Numbered from the stretch's first letter, positions 10,541 through 23,810 are shown. The stretch: DNA of 64,000 nucleotides from Trochalopteron elliotii (GCA_024734555.1 JANPWX010000064.1:247042-311041); one strand, 5' to 3'. Notes: generated by a model from the sequence alone, not told the origin. Made by a program: numbers and translations.

Positions 10541-13138
10541 GCCACACTAGTTGAAACTTGGCCAGATGGTAGGATTTCAATTAAAAAAAAAACCAAACAA
10601 CCAAACCCCAGTATAGCTACTTTATTTTTAATAACTGTCCCATTTTCCCTTCACCATTAAGCTACTTGGATTGATTTTGCACAATGATTAACCACAGTTC
10701 TTTGATTTCCATCTTTGGACCTGGTCTGGTTTCAACAGTGTTCTCCAAATGCTTTCCAGCCAAAGCTGGGATCCAGTCCTCCCTCCTTGTTATCTTTGAA
10801 TAGTCAGCCCACTTTGGCACTGGTTTTCTGGATTTCCATGTTTTTATATAGTTCTTTCTCTCATCTTGTAGGTTATAACCTGCTGACCTCTTTAGCTAGT
10901 TGGATAGAATGATTAAATGCTTCAGAAAAAGTAAATTTATTGTTTTTGTGATAATCTTTGTCTGGCACTTTATACTAAGAAGGAATTTAATAACAGTTTT
11001 CTCTGTAAAACAAACTTATTTGCTGAGGCAAGAGTTTAATTTTGTTTTGACAGGCAGACAGGAAGAAATATAGCAATTTAAATTTAGGCTCTCGTTACGT
11101 AAGAAGGTTTTTAGATGAACTATGTTTTATGTTTTTCTCTCTTCTACTGTTTTCTGTTATTCCTCACTCACTGTTTCAATTCTTGTTAAGCTGTCACTTA
11201 GCATTTTTTCCCTCTGGAATGACAGCAGGACATGCTGCTTACACTGGCTAGACAGATGCCTACCCCAGAGAGTAAGTATATCAGCTTCTGGACTGCACAG
11301 CCTGTACCAACATGGTGTGTGTTCTTGACATTAGATCTTTGGCATTAATGTGTGTCAGTGACAAGTTTGTTAGCAAACCAGGTGGTGCCAAAGTTATGCA
11401 ATGAAAATAAAAAAGAACTAATTTTACCCTCTGAAAATAAATTAAAACTATTTCTGGTTACTGTACAAATAGTTGCCTGATAATTAAAATGAAATAAAGT
11501 TCCTGCAGAGATATTTAAATTGTCAGCATTTTCTGATGAACCCAGAATTACTGAAAAATGCTTACAGTTTAGCCTTATTTTGAACAATATTTAACAGGTG
11601 CTCAATTATTGCCACTGAAGTGCTTAGAGCACCAGCATAAATACAGCTTCTGCTGTGGGAGGGGATACTATGTTTTCCTAAGGTTTCATGTTTCTAGAGT
11701 CTTAGAGGAACATTTTGCAGGACTGAAACTTTGAAAAGATGCAGTTGAACTGCTTATACCAGCACACAAGTCACCAGTAAGAATGAAATCTCTTTGCCAG
11801 TGCTCAAGCTGCAAGGGTGGCTGCAGGGTGGCTGCACTAATTGCATCCTAACCTGTTTCCCTCATAAGTGCAGACATTACTCTTATGTCATCATGGGTCC
11901 TCATTTCACACTTTCACCCCTGCTAAGTCCATTCAATGTCAGCATGGCAATATCTTAACCAAGACTTAACATTTCTCAAAGGAAAGGAAAAAGACAATCA
12001 TCCCAAGCTCCTTTGAAGGAGTGTTTTGATGAAGTGCACATAATTACACAAGATACAAAAGAATTTAAAGCAAAGGATTCAATTTCACACTTGGAGTAAC
12101 TTTGGATTAGGTGACATTACAGCTTATGCATGACTTTACTCTAGATAAAATACAATGATATATAATAAATACAGGCTTCAACTGATCCACCACCAGTTTT
12201 GTTGAAATCACCACACTTACATAGACATGGGGTTAGATCCATCTGATTCACCATTATAAGAGTCTACAATCTAGATATCTGCAATTATGTTGGACTTGTA
12301 AATTTTACCATTTATAGAGGGGAAATAGGTTCTTCTGCACTGTGATTCCGCCCATCCTAAAGTATGCTTACAAAATAGATCAGAAAACTTGCAAGTGCAT
12401 CTATTTCTCTACTGACTACAGAGGGAGTCAGGGCTGACTACATCAAAAACAGTTGCCTACCTTAGTTATCTCTAAAATCAACTGTGATGAATCCAACCCT
12501 GGAGTCTTGACACCTCAGCCAATGGAGAATTATTGAGGTTTAATTTGCAGGATGGTTTTGTTTTGCATTTCCACTTGGAGAGCAGACTGTTTCAGGTTTT
12601 TTACTTGCTTATGCTGTGGCCAACCAGCACTATCTGTGTGCCATAGAAAAACACACTGTCCTATCTTACTGCCATTTGGAGAATGTGTGAATGGAACATC
12701 TTCAGACTTCAGACTACACTGTATTGTGAATTTCAAACAGCAAAGATTTGGCACAGTTCTCATTTTATCCTAGTTGGTTCTCTCCTCCTGAGGCTCAGGT
12801 AGGTTGTCAGCCTTCAAATGGGATGAGATCCATTTAAAGACTGTGACATTGCAGGTGTCGGAAAAATCGCAGATTCTACTTGAAACCAACATTTTTAATT
12901 ACATTTGGCATTCCCATGCATATTGCTGTCACTTCTCTACCTCTGATGGCAATAGGCTAGGGAATGTTCAACATAATTAAAAGCTTTCATTTCTAACACA
13001 TTCCATGACTTCTATGTACTTTCAAACCTTAGGGGTCCTGTACTGAGCAAAGCAGAACGGAAACTATAGGAGTGCTGACACCTCAAACACCACATAGAAA
13101 GTAAGATCCTGCCCAGGTCTCTAGCCCTGGTTCGTGCC

Positions 13139-13410
13139 TGAGATGTTTTTTTTTTTCTGAAATTCTTTTCCGAGGGAATTTTCTGTAAAAAAGATAAGTG
13201 TTTTTGTAACTGTACTATGTTTATATTCTTTCCCTACAAGGGACTTATTGATGTCCCTCTGGTCTGACCAATGTGATTCAAGAGGTTTGTCTTCTTGTCA
13301 CCAATCAAATTGGTCTGTGTAGAATAGTATATAAGGGAGACACATCCCAAAAATAAAAGTAATTTTCAGCCTTCTGAAGTTGGAGTCTTGTGTCGTTGTG
13401 GTGTACAACA
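13139..13410 (+). mobile_element. Short ERV LTR (272 bp), probable
   Basis: The segment has compact LTR promoter architecture. Two CCAAT motifs (near 13269 and 13301) precede a strong TATA box, TATATAA at 13328-13334, then a poly(A) signal AATAAA at 13352-13357, then a U5-like GT-rich tail ending ACAACA. The chosen ends are TG...CA. The flanks GTGCC (13134-13138) and GTGTC (13411-13415) match at four of five positions, which fits a decayed target duplication but could be chance. Short LTRs of this layout occur in class II (ERVK/alpha-like) bird ERVs; I cannot name the family. Confidence 0.55.
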
Positions 13411-13415
13411 GTGTC

Positions 13416-16400
13416 ACAGGTCCTCCCAAAAAATATCTGCCAAAACCAATCATCAGGAAGCAGCTGATTTTATTCTGTCACCCCACTACAGAGCCTGAAG
13501 CCTCCTTCTAGTAGTAGCTGCTTAATTGATCACACTTACTTTTGAAACCTGGCCTGAAGGAGAGGAAACGACATTGCTGCTGCTCTCCACATTCTTCAGA
13601 ATAGCATTGTGTCATGTTAGAATGTGGAAAATGCATTTTAGGCTGTCTTCCAGGTGGCAGATTTCAAACTTCCCCAAATGATGAAAACAACAATAGGTTA
13701 AAACTGCTGTTTCCTCCCTTCTGCCAAAGTAAAATCAGGGTAAAAAGAAGGCATCAATAGTCTTGGGATCAAAAGTTGATCAAATAAGAAAGGTGCCAGC
13801 ACAATAATTTTGTGATCAGGGTACTCATTTTAGATAGGGTAGGAATGAGTCGTCCTACTCCCTATTCCCAGAAAAAGTTGTGCAGCTGATAATCAGGTGG
13901 AAAAACTGGCTTGATCCAGAGCGAAGAATGTTGAACTTTTCATCCTTCCCTTTGAATTACCTCATTCAGAAGAGAGCAAATCAGCAGCAAAGGTTTTCAA
14001 GGCTCTTCTAGATCAACTTCAGGAAAACCTCTCCCAAACATATACACGAAGTGTTCAATTCCTCCCCTATCTTAAAAAGCGCACATTAATGTCCTACAAT
14101 AAAATACTTGTCTCTCCGAGCAAAGCTTCAGATCCTGAGGATATATATTACAATTTGGTGTCAGGTGCTAACTCTTCCAGCTCCACAAAGCACCTAAAGA
14201 AGAATGAGTGGTAACATAAGCACAATGTCTGATCCTTTCCTGAAGCAATTTATCAGAAGGTGATCTATTAGGTCAAATGGCACTATACTATTACTCACAA
14301 ATTCTTCTTACTAAGAATTAGGGAAAAGGACAAATTGAAAAGATAGTGCAACACATGCCTCCCGTCCCATAGTGTGACCTCCATGCAGCAAAAGTTTTAA
14401 AGCATCCTTAACTTCAATATCTCATCCATATCAGTACATCCAGTGTAGAACAATCACACATTTTGCCTGTATTGTTTCTATGACAGTGAGTCAAAGAACA
14501 CATGATATTATACATCCATATTGTAAGGAAAACTTGGATTTTGGTCTGAAGAACTGTACTAAAAATTAATGAAGGCATTTCAGAAGATTTAACCATTGGA
14601 TTGCTAGGCATTTTGTTAGTTTTCCTTAAAACGGTATGTCAAAAAAAGTTCCCTCTGTGCCACTGATGTGTAAGCCTGGGAACATCCCATTTTCTATTTC
14701 CTCTTCAGTCATGCTTTTTTTTAAAATAAATTGCAATGGTTTTGCCACCACTGAAGAAGAAGTCCATAATCAGAAGAGTAATTTATCTCAATTATGAGAT
14801 AAAAATAAAGAGTATCAGACTTACTCTTGGCTGTTCACTCTTCCAAAGGAGTTGCACAGCAGCAACCCAGGACTAGCCTGAAAGTTTACAGTGATCCAGA
14901 GTTAAGCAACTGGAACATCATTTTGAATGAAATTTGCATCCTGTGACTAAAGGCTTCAGACAAAAAAAATGCTTACAGTAAGACATTGTCAGCAAAGTTA
15001 TGAGTCACAAAAAAAAAAAAATAGACAGCCAGTTGTCTGGCAAGATATTTAACAAAGTTACAAAGGAATAATGCAGAACAGTTTATCAGACTTTTGTGTA
15101 AGTAAGCTTTTAAGAGTCTTGTGCATCATCAAGATAAAATTAAACAATTGCGGACATTTCTAAGTGCATAGAGTACGAATCTCTCCAGCACATATAAAAC
15201 TAAGCAGAACCAAGCAGTTTGGTGCAAAAGATGCTGCTAGATGTCTGCTATCCTAATAATGTAATTGTTCACATGATATAACTTAGAAGTGAAAAGAGCA
15301 AACAAATTTGTTCATTTGTTCAATGCTTTAGAAAAATATTATAAACATAAGTGATTTATTTACCTTATACCTACATCCACAGATCTTGATGGATAATCAC
15401 AGTCTTTTTGTTTCATCTGCGTTGGGAAACAGTTGTCATGGAGTACTAAGAATTCACATTGTTTGTTCACTGATGCTTTACTGGCCTGCTTTAATCTCTT
15501 ACAGTAAAAACTCTCCATTTCTAAAGGAGAACAGTAAGTGGTGGCATTTGTCATCCAAACATCATATCTGATTGTCTTTTATTTTAGCAGGCAAATCTTT
15601 TTGCAAAGAAAAATGTGGAGGTATTTTAGTACTCCCTTAACAACAGCAGACTCTGAAACCCTCATTCAGGATTCTAAAGACATTGAGTGGCCTCTAACTC
15701 CTGAACTAAAGTTCAGAATCCAGATCCAGAAGTCTCTGCCCAGAGTGGAAATATGGTTATCCACAGTGATGAATGTCACAATCTAAGTATGTGCCAATCT
15801 AAACTTCACGTGAAGAATGGCAAACACAGGTATTAAATTCCTCCCACAGATGTTCCTAGGCTCAGAAAGCAGCAGGCTTCCACTAAGTAAATCAGTAGTA
15901 CAGAAAATGCTGATCCAGTATCTGATATTAATTCAATAGCCTGAGGCTGCTTTCCTGATGCAGAAGAGGCATTAGCAAAACACAGGATTGCATCTGCAAG
16001 GTATTTCAGGCAGCTTCTGTCCACATTAAGAACATTAGCATATGGCAGAGAGATTTCACGTGTTTGTTGGTTAGACTGGGAACTAAAACAGACCTTCACA
16101 AAATGTCCCGCCTTTCTACATGTTTACATCCCATGTTCTTAATAGAATTTATAGTAAAATGTATAGTTTATGGGGTAGATGCACAGCAGGGAGATGAGCT
16201 TGTTTTATGTATTTTAAAACTTCATAATTATTTTTTAGGTTTTGCTTTCAGCTGCACTTTTTTTGTTTACGTGATGTGAGCAATGTTTGAAATCTCTTGA
16301 CTTAACGCTTTTACTTCTGCCACCACCAACTTCATTTGTATACTTAGGACAGTCTGATGCAAGTAGTGGCAAGTCTGATATAAGTAGTAACTACCCTCTG

Positions 16401-16818
16401 ATAAGAAATGCAATTATTTTCAATAACAATTTTGAATAACATAAATTTCCAATAATAGAATAACTCAAAAGTACCAATCAAGGGGTTTATACAAAGTTCT
16501 GCAGAGTCTTCCTCTTATTTTGTCTCTTGAATTAAATTAATAATGTTTACTTCTAACAGTCAGTTTAAGAACCAGAAAAACTTCTTCAGTGATGTGAAGC
16601 CTTTAAAATGTCCATTTTTGAAAAGGAGTGTACGATACATGCTGGCCTTTTCTAACAAAATGGTGCATAAACACCTCAGACACTGCAGAGCGTTTTGACA
16701 TTTATATTGAATTTTTGGTTTCAAAGTCTTTAATCCAAAGATGAAAAGTAACTGAAGGCTTACTCAGGCTTTGAAGAGAAAGCATAAGAAAGCTCAGGAA
16801 TGAGCAAGTTGGTAATTC
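13416..16818. other. AT-rich intergenic stretch, no gene recognised
   Basis: No gene or recognisable transposon seen. A pure A run lies near 15009-15021. Reading frames are all under 90 codons and lack recognisable motifs. Confidence 0.6.
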
Positions 16819-16823
16819 ACTAT
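16819..16823. repeat. Target-site duplication, left copy (ACTAT)
   Basis: ACTAT immediately precedes the TG of the LTR and recurs exactly after its CA at 17356. Five bases is the duplication length made by many ERV integrases. Confidence 0.85.
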
Positions 16824-16927
16824 TGTCCTGGGTTGTAGCATACGATATGCACAAAGTATTCTATGACCATCTTCATGAACTGTTGAAACCAATTGCTGAA
16901 GCAGTGTTCTCCCAGGTTCCCCCTCCC

Positions 16928-16987
16928 TCTTCTGTTAAGGTGTCTTCTGTTAATGGGTCTTCTGTTAATGGGTCTTCTGCTAATGGC
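16928..16987 (+). repeat. Four tandem 15-bp repeats in the U3 of an LTR
   Basis: Units beginning TCTTCTG(T/C)TAA start at 16928, 16943, 16958 and 16973. The second and third are identical; the first and fourth carry one or two changes. Tandem U3 repeats often act as enhancers in retroviruses; a role here is inferred from position only. Confidence 0.85.
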
Positions 16988-17122
16988 CTGCTGCATGACT
17001 CATGGGTAACTCCCTCCGGGAGTTATCTCTCTTTAATGGGCCATCAAGGACCCCCTGTATGACTCATTATCCCATTGTGAGATGCTCCGCCCAGGGGGAG
17101 GAGTCAGACATTCTCACCTGGA

Positions 17123-17128
17123 TATAAT
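17123..17128 (+). promoter_or_regulatory. TATA-like box of the solo LTR
   Basis: TATAAT in the context CTGGATATAATCTGAG, about 171 bases upstream of the LTR poly(A) signal, is placed as expected for the U3 promoter. No activity is implied. Confidence 0.55.
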
Positions 17129-17298
17129 CTGAGATTTGGGACTGTATGGGGGCCCTTACCGACTGAATTCCCAGAGGATCAGAGCTACCAGACCTTTCTA
17201 TGGGATCACTGCTTCCATAATCCTGCTCAGGTTGTATTCTGACTCTGCCAGTGGTCTTTGTATCGTTGCATTTATTTTATTTTACCTTTTTTCTTCTT

Positions 17299-17304
17299 AT
17301 TAAA
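17299..17304 (+). terminator. Poly(A) signal of the solo LTR
   Basis: ATTAAA, a common variant signal, lies 51 bases before the LTR end and is followed by T-rich sequence, as expected for the R/U5 boundary. Confidence 0.6.
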
Positions 17305-17355
17305 TTGTATTTCTGACTTGGAGCCTCTCACTCGTTTTCCTTTCAAACCACTACA

Positions 17356-17360
17356 ACTAT
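17356..17360. repeat. Target-site duplication, right copy (ACTAT)
   Basis: Exact match to the left copy at 16819-16823, directly after the terminal CA of the LTR. Confidence 0.85.
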
Positions 17361-18559
17361 ATAACAAGAAGAAAGAGCAAACCAAGTTTATTAGTGAGGT
17401 TATTAAACAAAGAAGAGTGAATGCCTGAAGACAGGCCCTACACCTCCATAGTGGTCCTGTCTCCTTTCTCCCTTAGTATTGCCAACTCTTCTTCCATCAA
17501 CAAAGACATTTTCACCACATGCAGCAATGCTTGCACTCCTTTCTTCAGTTTAACTTTTCTTATCTCTTAAATCTACCACATCTTCTTGCTTTACTACTGG
17601 GATGTGCTAAACACATACAATGAGCAGGATATGCTGAAGGTCTTGTTTCCTTTAAGACTTAAACACTAATGTTGCTTCAAGATTTAAACACTTTATAACT
17701 TTGTCAAGCTATTTTCTAATTTGCAATGAACATGAAACACTCACAGCAAGTTGGCCATATAGTCAGGTAGACACTTTTTCCTTCTTTTTGTAGCAGGGAA
17801 AACATCAGATGCCCCAGGTCAGATTGACTTCCCTGATTGCTGAACATGACCTCATTAGAGATGTGTTTTGGTGTAGCATCTCACTTCCCATTGACAACCC
17901 AGGAGGGCATGAGGACTGTCTTAGGTAAAGCCTTCTGCAGATTTCTTGCAGATGAAAAATATCATAAATGGCCATAAAAAAGAATGCTTAAGCAGCTTGA
18001 TGCAGACTTTCACTTAGGAGTCAGTTTGAGACTGACATCTAAATCACAGTTTGGAAGGAGAGTGAGATCATATAGTGGGACAGCTGCTAAAATTAATGTT
18101 ATGCATATTAGAGTGACAAATTTATCTCCATTCCCTTTTAAGGGCTGAAAACTTGCACCATTAAGGAAATTAGAAGATATTATCACCTCCCTTTTGTAAA
18201 GAGTGAAGCTGAAGTGAACAGGATTAAGGGCTGAGCTTGGATTTCATGCTGGAGCAGTGTGTTTCTGAAAGGCAAGCACCATGGTCTAGAGAGAGCACTC
18301 TGACCTCAAGGCTCAGGTAATTGTCCAAAATTTTAGGACTCTATAGGACACTACATAAGCAGAAAGCTTGTGCCCAACCACTCTGTGGTCTAGCAGCTGT
18401 GGATACCCTGAATTTTTTTCTGATAGTTATCATTAAAAGTGTTTGCTTCATTTCTATGCAGTGTTGCTACTCTTTGTACTGTTGTTGAATCAATGATGTT
18501 TTGACATTGTTGTTAAGCCCTAACATTTGAGTGTATTTAAATACCTAAACCCCTCATTG
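17361..18559. other. Intergenic stretch, nothing recognised
   Basis: No gene, RNA or repeat signature was seen in these 1.2 kb. Confidence 0.55.
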
Positions 18560-19027
18560 CCCATGGTGTCAGTGTCCAGGTGCTGGCCATGGGGGCTGCA
18601 GAGCAGCATCTGTGAGGAGAGGCCAGGGCTGCTCCAGGCGGGACACAGCTGGTTCCAGCTGCCCATCTGCCCCAGGCAGGACACAGCCAAGCCCCTTGGG
18701 CACGATGGTTGGTGGTGGTGCCTCAGAGAAAGAGATCCAAGAAAGGGCAAAGTGCCTGATGAAGCAGCGTGAGAAACAGCCTTGCAAACAACCAGGTCAG
18801 AGACACATATTTGAGAAACTGGTGAAGAACTACATTAATTGTCAATGAATTGAATTAATCTGCCCCGAGTGGAGTCTGTTTGGTCTGTGACAATAATTGG
18901 TGTGATCTCCTTATCCTCTCAACCCATGGGCTTTTATTTTATTTTGTTTCCCCTGTTCTGTTGTGGAGGTGGAGTGAGAGAGTGGCCAGATGGGCCTCTG
19001 GCAGTCAGATCAGGTCAGCCCAGCACA
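18560..19027 (+). mobile_element. Probable ERV LTR, decayed
   Basis: The right half resembles the R/U5 of bird ERV LTRs, including those at 25196 and 60101: a CTCTCAACCCATGGGCTTTT block near 18916, a T-rich stretch, then GTGGAGTGAGAGAGTGGC and a CTGGCAGTCAGATCAGGTC tail ending CAGCACA near 19027. The left half is G+C-rich, with repeated GGACACAGC(T/C) phrases resembling LTR U3/R. No clear TATA box, poly(A) signal or target duplication was found, so the left edge is a guess. Reading frames inside are incidental. Confidence 0.5.
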
Positions 19028-20599
19028 TGCTTATAGTGAGTGGTAGTTACACTGATTGCATTTAGGAACTTGATCACAGCATAGATTTGATGAAAGCTCA
19101 GCAGGGAAGCTGCAAGTCTCCAAATCATACTGGTTACTTGTAGTGGTTAAAAATTATTGTAGTAGATCTATTTTCATGCACATTCCACAGGCTCCCCTGG
19201 TTTGATGTATATGCATGGCTGCACCTTCCACAAAACAGTTTTACCTACACCATGCAGGCTGCTGGCTATAGTTGTCTCTGCTTCCTAGGCACTGTTCTCA
19301 CAGCCACTTTGGTTCCTATGCCCCTCTTTGGATTGTGTCCTCCAGTCCCCAGCTCCCTTTACTACCCTAGAGGAGCACTTCTTCTCCAGCTATTCTGCAC
19401 TGCAGTCAGGCAGACCTGTGCACAGGGTCTTTGACCAGTCAGAGCCCAAACTGAACAAATAACTGTTCAGATCACGTATCAGCCTTTGTAGGCATTTAAA
19501 TGGATGTTTGCCAGTGTGGCCTTTTATTCTGATGTCATTCCTCTACTCTACCCCTGCTTTTTATGACATTTTTAAGAGCTTAATGTCTTCAAGACTTCAC
19601 ATCAGTAAAATCTGGGGGAAATTGGCCAGTCACTTCAAAATATATTTGTGGTAGGGGAAATGACTTGCACAGAGAGGCAGAACAATCACAAAAAAAAAAA
19701 TAGAAAGGAAAGCAAGCTAACAGTCTATTGAGCTATAAGTCTTTTCAACTTTAATGCAGAGGAAAAATCTGCAAAGACTTCAGAGACAACAGGTGCCATC
19801 TACAGCTTTTCATCTTGATCTAAACAGTGTGAAATTGTATATTTGTACCTGTGACTCCTGCCATCTGCCCCTGAGATCAGGCTGAAGCATTATATGCTGG
19901 GACTGCATATTACATTATGAAACATTACAGCAACCTTCAGTCACCAGGGGCCACACGTCTGTTATTAAAGATGAAAGAGGCAACAATCTTCACCATTGGA
20001 CTTCTGGCATAGAAACTTCTCACTGTGCAAGGGATTAAGAGTATTTCTAAAAATTATTTTCTATAGCTGCTATGTATGTATTACATCAACTTGGTGGAAT
20101 TATTTTCTCAAGAAAGAATGGAACTATGCATCAAAACCTTGTTGAAAGGACAAATTCAAAAGTTATTTTAGAATTAATGCAACTGCCTTTTATGCTGGGT
20201 GGGTAAATAATAACCTTACCAAGAAGATTGCCTTGGGAATATATTAAAATATGTAACTGGCATCTTAGTGCTTCCTCCTCCACATTTGAGCCAAGAACTA
20301 TCTGTGCCCCTTAGCCAACTCATCATGCCTTATCTGAGAAAGTGTATTTCTTCCTTCTGAAATTCGAAAGCAAGATTACAAATTTGAACTGTATATGTGT
20401 TGTTTTTTTATTGATATTCCATTTCTATTAAATACTCTCTGCAAATATTAGTGGGAGAGAAGTTCTTCCACTGGTAGGTGATGCCTTAAGTTTTAGCTTT
20501 TATGTTTTTCAGATTCTGTGCTGCCTAGGGGTGTAGTTCTGAACCTCACATTAAGTGCCAGTACTCTCTTCACAGAGTACGGAGACAAAACAAATCCTT
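19028..20599. other. Intergenic stretch, nothing recognised
   Basis: A slightly G+C-rich patch at 19180-19440 adjoins the preceding LTR but matches nothing I recognise. An A run lies near 19689. No gene seen. Confidence 0.55.
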
Positions 20600-20930
20600 T
20601 TCCTGATGAAGGCCAAGGGCAACTCTCAGCCCAATAGCATAAACAACGGTGGACTGAAAAGAGAAAACAAGAAGGACGAGACCTCACAACCCGAACCTGT
20701 AACTGGACAATTAAACCCCAATATGCAAATGAACCAAAGCTTATAAAAATGTAAGATCTCGTGACTGGGAAGCCATTTTGTGACTATTCTTAGCCCCCTC
20801 TGGGTGCAGCTGTGGTCAGGCTCCTGTTCTGCCCAAGGTGGATCCTGGAGGCCTTTCAATAAGTACCAACTTTATTCTCTAGCTCTGTCCAGTCTCTGTT
20901 TCAGGTCAGCCTTCCAATGCATCATAGGGA
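20600..20930 (+). mobile_element. Probable ERV LTR
   Basis: The layout is that of an LTR. A purine-rich U3 (GGACTGAAAAGAGAAAACAA) leads to a TATA-type GCTTATAAAAATG near 20740. This is followed by a G+C-rich R segment (GGGAAGCCATTTTGTGAC, then CCCCTCTGGGTGCAGCTGTG), an AATAAG poly(A)-like signal near 20859, and a pyrimidine-rich U5 (TCTAGCTCTGTCCAGTCTCTG). No target duplication was identified, so both ends are approximate. Confidence 0.5.
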
Positions 20931-23810
20931 ATTGGACAACTAAGATCCTCACTTTGTTCAAGCTCCCTCAGGCTAATCACAGAACCATAGACCCATTCAG
21001 GCTGTGCAGGGGCTCAATGCTCTGTACTTAATGCTCATTAGCAACAGGATGTATCAGCTCTGGAGAAGAAGCAGGCTAGCAGAGCTGCATGGTTCTGCAC
21101 TCCAGGCTAGCACAGATGGCCCCACAAATTGTGCTTTGTGCTGCACAGTGGTATCCTGAGAACGCCAGTCAACAGAGGAGGGAAAAATAGCCCTCTTTGG
21201 AAATTGGTTGGAAGTCAGAAATGCAGGCTTTCTTAATGCAGCAATGTGTACCATTCATACTGCTGTGTGCATACAAAATACAGGACAGTCTTTTCTCTGG
21301 TGACTTGACAGATGTCACAAAAGTGCGAAATCGGGATTGGCCTTACTACTTCTGCAAACTGCCACAGAATTTATAAAGTGGGATCTAGACCCAAAGGGAC
21401 ACAACTTACCAGTTCCATGGGATTTCAATGTTTCAAAGACACAAACACAGCTATACGTATACTCTAATTTGCACTTTCTCTAATTGTTTCAATTTTTTCT
21501 TCCCCATCAGAATTAAAGTTTTCCACTTTGGTAGGACTTTAAATAAATTAGAAAATATCACAGAAAATTTTTAGAGTTTACTTAATGTTGACTAAGTGAT
21601 TTATATGTTTCCTACCTTGAGTTTAGAAATGAGAGCTGAGGCTGAAAGGCCAATTTTATCAAACATTAAACATTCACTGTGTTGGGAGGTAGCCTGTTCC
21701 TTTCATTTCACTGGCAAAAAGGAGAGCAACTCCCCTGGGATTCCTAAAGCAGGCCTGGGCTAGTTAACAACCTCTGAGAGGTGAAATGAAATGAAATGAA
21801 TATAAAAGTGAATTCCATCCAAGAGTGCTCCATCTTAACCCACATACTTTGCAGTCAGAAAACCTGGTCACTGTGAGCAAATCAGTGAACCATTATTTTT
21901 TAAGACATGGTAGAAATTTTCTTCCTGTTTTCTCTTCCCCACAAAATATGAGCAGAGGAGGAGTGTCCTTGATGCACAATGCCTCCAAAGGCTGCTTTTG
22001 TGGTGCTTCGGCCTGTGCCACTTGTCTTACACAGTGCTGTGTCTAAAGACACAGACATGTCAGAATGGCTAGCCACAAACATCAGCATTGTAGTCAGGCA
22101 TAAGAACATTAAACTATCTGAAAAAACATGATGCCTTCATTGACTGAGATGAAAAAATATGAACTATGCATTAAAATTAATTTAGTTTGCAGAACGCATT
22201 TTAATATAACAAGACCTTTTCAGGCACTGCATGGTGTTGGTCATCACACAGTGAAAGTATTTTAAATATGATTTTCGTCTTCATCCTTTTAAACCTTCAT
22301 ATATGGACTCCACTTGCATTGTTTAATAATTTTGATTCTCAGGAAAAGCTCTACTACGACGTGACTGAAAATAAGGCATAGGAACAAGAAATCCTCAACC
22401 AGTTTAAAACATTTTTTTCTCTTGTGTCGTCCCCACTTCTAATCTCTTCAGACTATATGTAGTAGAAATGGAATGCAGAGTGTCTTGTGGTATGGATTCT
22501 CATCTAATTTTAAAAGCCAACGCTTGGATATTTTGGCCAAAAAAGCACTCTACTTTTGCCGAACTATCTGATCTCTTAGAGTCCTCCTTGAGACAGATGT
22601 AGAGCCTCCAGTAGCATTTGAGTGTTTTGGATGTGTGAGACCATGAATTCTTTAAACTGTACAGATTCCTTTAATTTGAATGAGTGAATTAAATACACCT
22701 AAGGAATTGGAGTACAACAGGACTATAGGTGAAATAAAAAGGTAAAGAGGCTACAATATGAATGGTGTATGACAGGCTGGGTTCTTTAAAGGTTCAAATG
22801 CGAGAATGGAGAATGTGTTCTGCTCTCTATAAATTTGAGAAAACTAATTTGACATTTGCCTACCTATTTTAGCTCCTGCTGCACATAAATGACTATATAT
22901 TATTCATATTATTACCTTTATTTTGATTTGATCTTCCCACTCAACTCTTAATAAGTCTTGGTTTTAATTAGGCCAGCTGCATCTTATAAAGTAATGGAGG
23001 CACAACTTTAAAACTATGAATTCCAAACAGTAAATGCAGCCTCACATGAAGAAACTTGTCACAAAAAAATAATTTGACATTAATGTTGGAAGCTTTGCAT
23101 TTCTGTAATGTGATAAGTGAGAATAATTTCCTCTTGCTGTAATTCTTATAGGACACAATGTTCATTTAATACAAGATTTAATAGAGCAGAATGTGCTCAT
23201 GAAATGCGAAAAGATTAGAAAAACTTATGCAGCATGCATCTCAATGCAACTTGTCCCACACATCTATTTTAGTTATTGCAGACCACCTGTTAACTAAATG
23301 CCTCGTGACTAGACAAAAGTATCATGTATCTGCTGTGGCTGTGCCATTTTGAATACTAAGGAAGAATAACACTTGTCATTCACATCATTGGCTTGACAGA
23401 AGATAGCAGTCCAATTTCCTGATAGCTAGTATGTATCACTAGGACAGGATTCACTGCTGTATTGTCATTTGTCATTCAAAGGCACAATAGTTATTGCATT
23501 TCTTGGTAAAACATTTGAGGGGTATCCTAATGATGTCTAAGTAATGCCTAATCAACACATTGAAATTCATAATGATTCACCACATACAAATATGCTTCGA
23601 ATAAGTAATTTATTTGCAAAGACAGTCCATGCAAACTAAGACTAGTGAGCTCAGTCCACATTCCAAGGTAATCTTGTTTCAGTTGAATAAATAAAGATCC
23701 AGACATGAATAACTGGAATTCATAAATAATATTAACAAACAATATTCATTATCTATTCATCCGCAAGTTGATAAAATACAGCTAGATCTCTAAACTGCAA
23801 TTTCTGAAAA
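20931..23810. other. AT-rich intergenic stretch, no gene recognised
   Basis: No gene or mobile element recognised. A short (AAATG)n repeat lies at 21783-21800. Confidence 0.6.
21783..21800. repeat. (GAAAT)n pentanucleotide microsatellite
   Basis: Three and a half copies of GAAAT in a row, with no other notable context. Confidence 0.8.

Larger units (their letters stand above)
6831..13138. other. AT-rich intergenic stretch, no gene recognised
   Basis: Short reading frames only. Two small tandem duplications (annotated separately) stand out. I saw no CR1 or LTR signature in this 6.3-kb stretch, although old diverged repeats could be missed by eye. Confidence 0.6.
16824..17355 (+). mobile_element. 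Solo ERV LTR with intact boundaries (532 bp)
   Basis: It begins TGTCCTGGGTTG and ends ACCACTACA, with a perfect 5-bp target duplication, ACTAT, on both sides. The sense strand is plus: a TATA-like TATAAT lies at 17123-17128 and a poly(A) signal ATTAAA at 17299-17304, followed by a T/C-rich U5. The U3 part carries four tandem 15-bp units (16928-16987). No internal retroviral sequence is present, so this is a solo LTR left by recombination between the two LTRs of a provirus. The exact duplication suggests it is younger than other LTRs here. Class is uncertain; 5-bp duplications fit ERVL-like or some class II groups. Confidence 0.88.

Noticed and set aside
13134..13415. GTGCC/GTGTC as a firm target duplication for the short LTR
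   Set aside because: Four of five bases match, but the ends were chosen partly to fit, so chance is not excluded. It is kept only as weak support in the LTR entry.
18527..18848. Several overlapping 70-80 codon frames on both strands
   Set aside because: They fall in the G+C-rich part of a probable LTR, where few stops are expected; overlap on both strands argues against coding.
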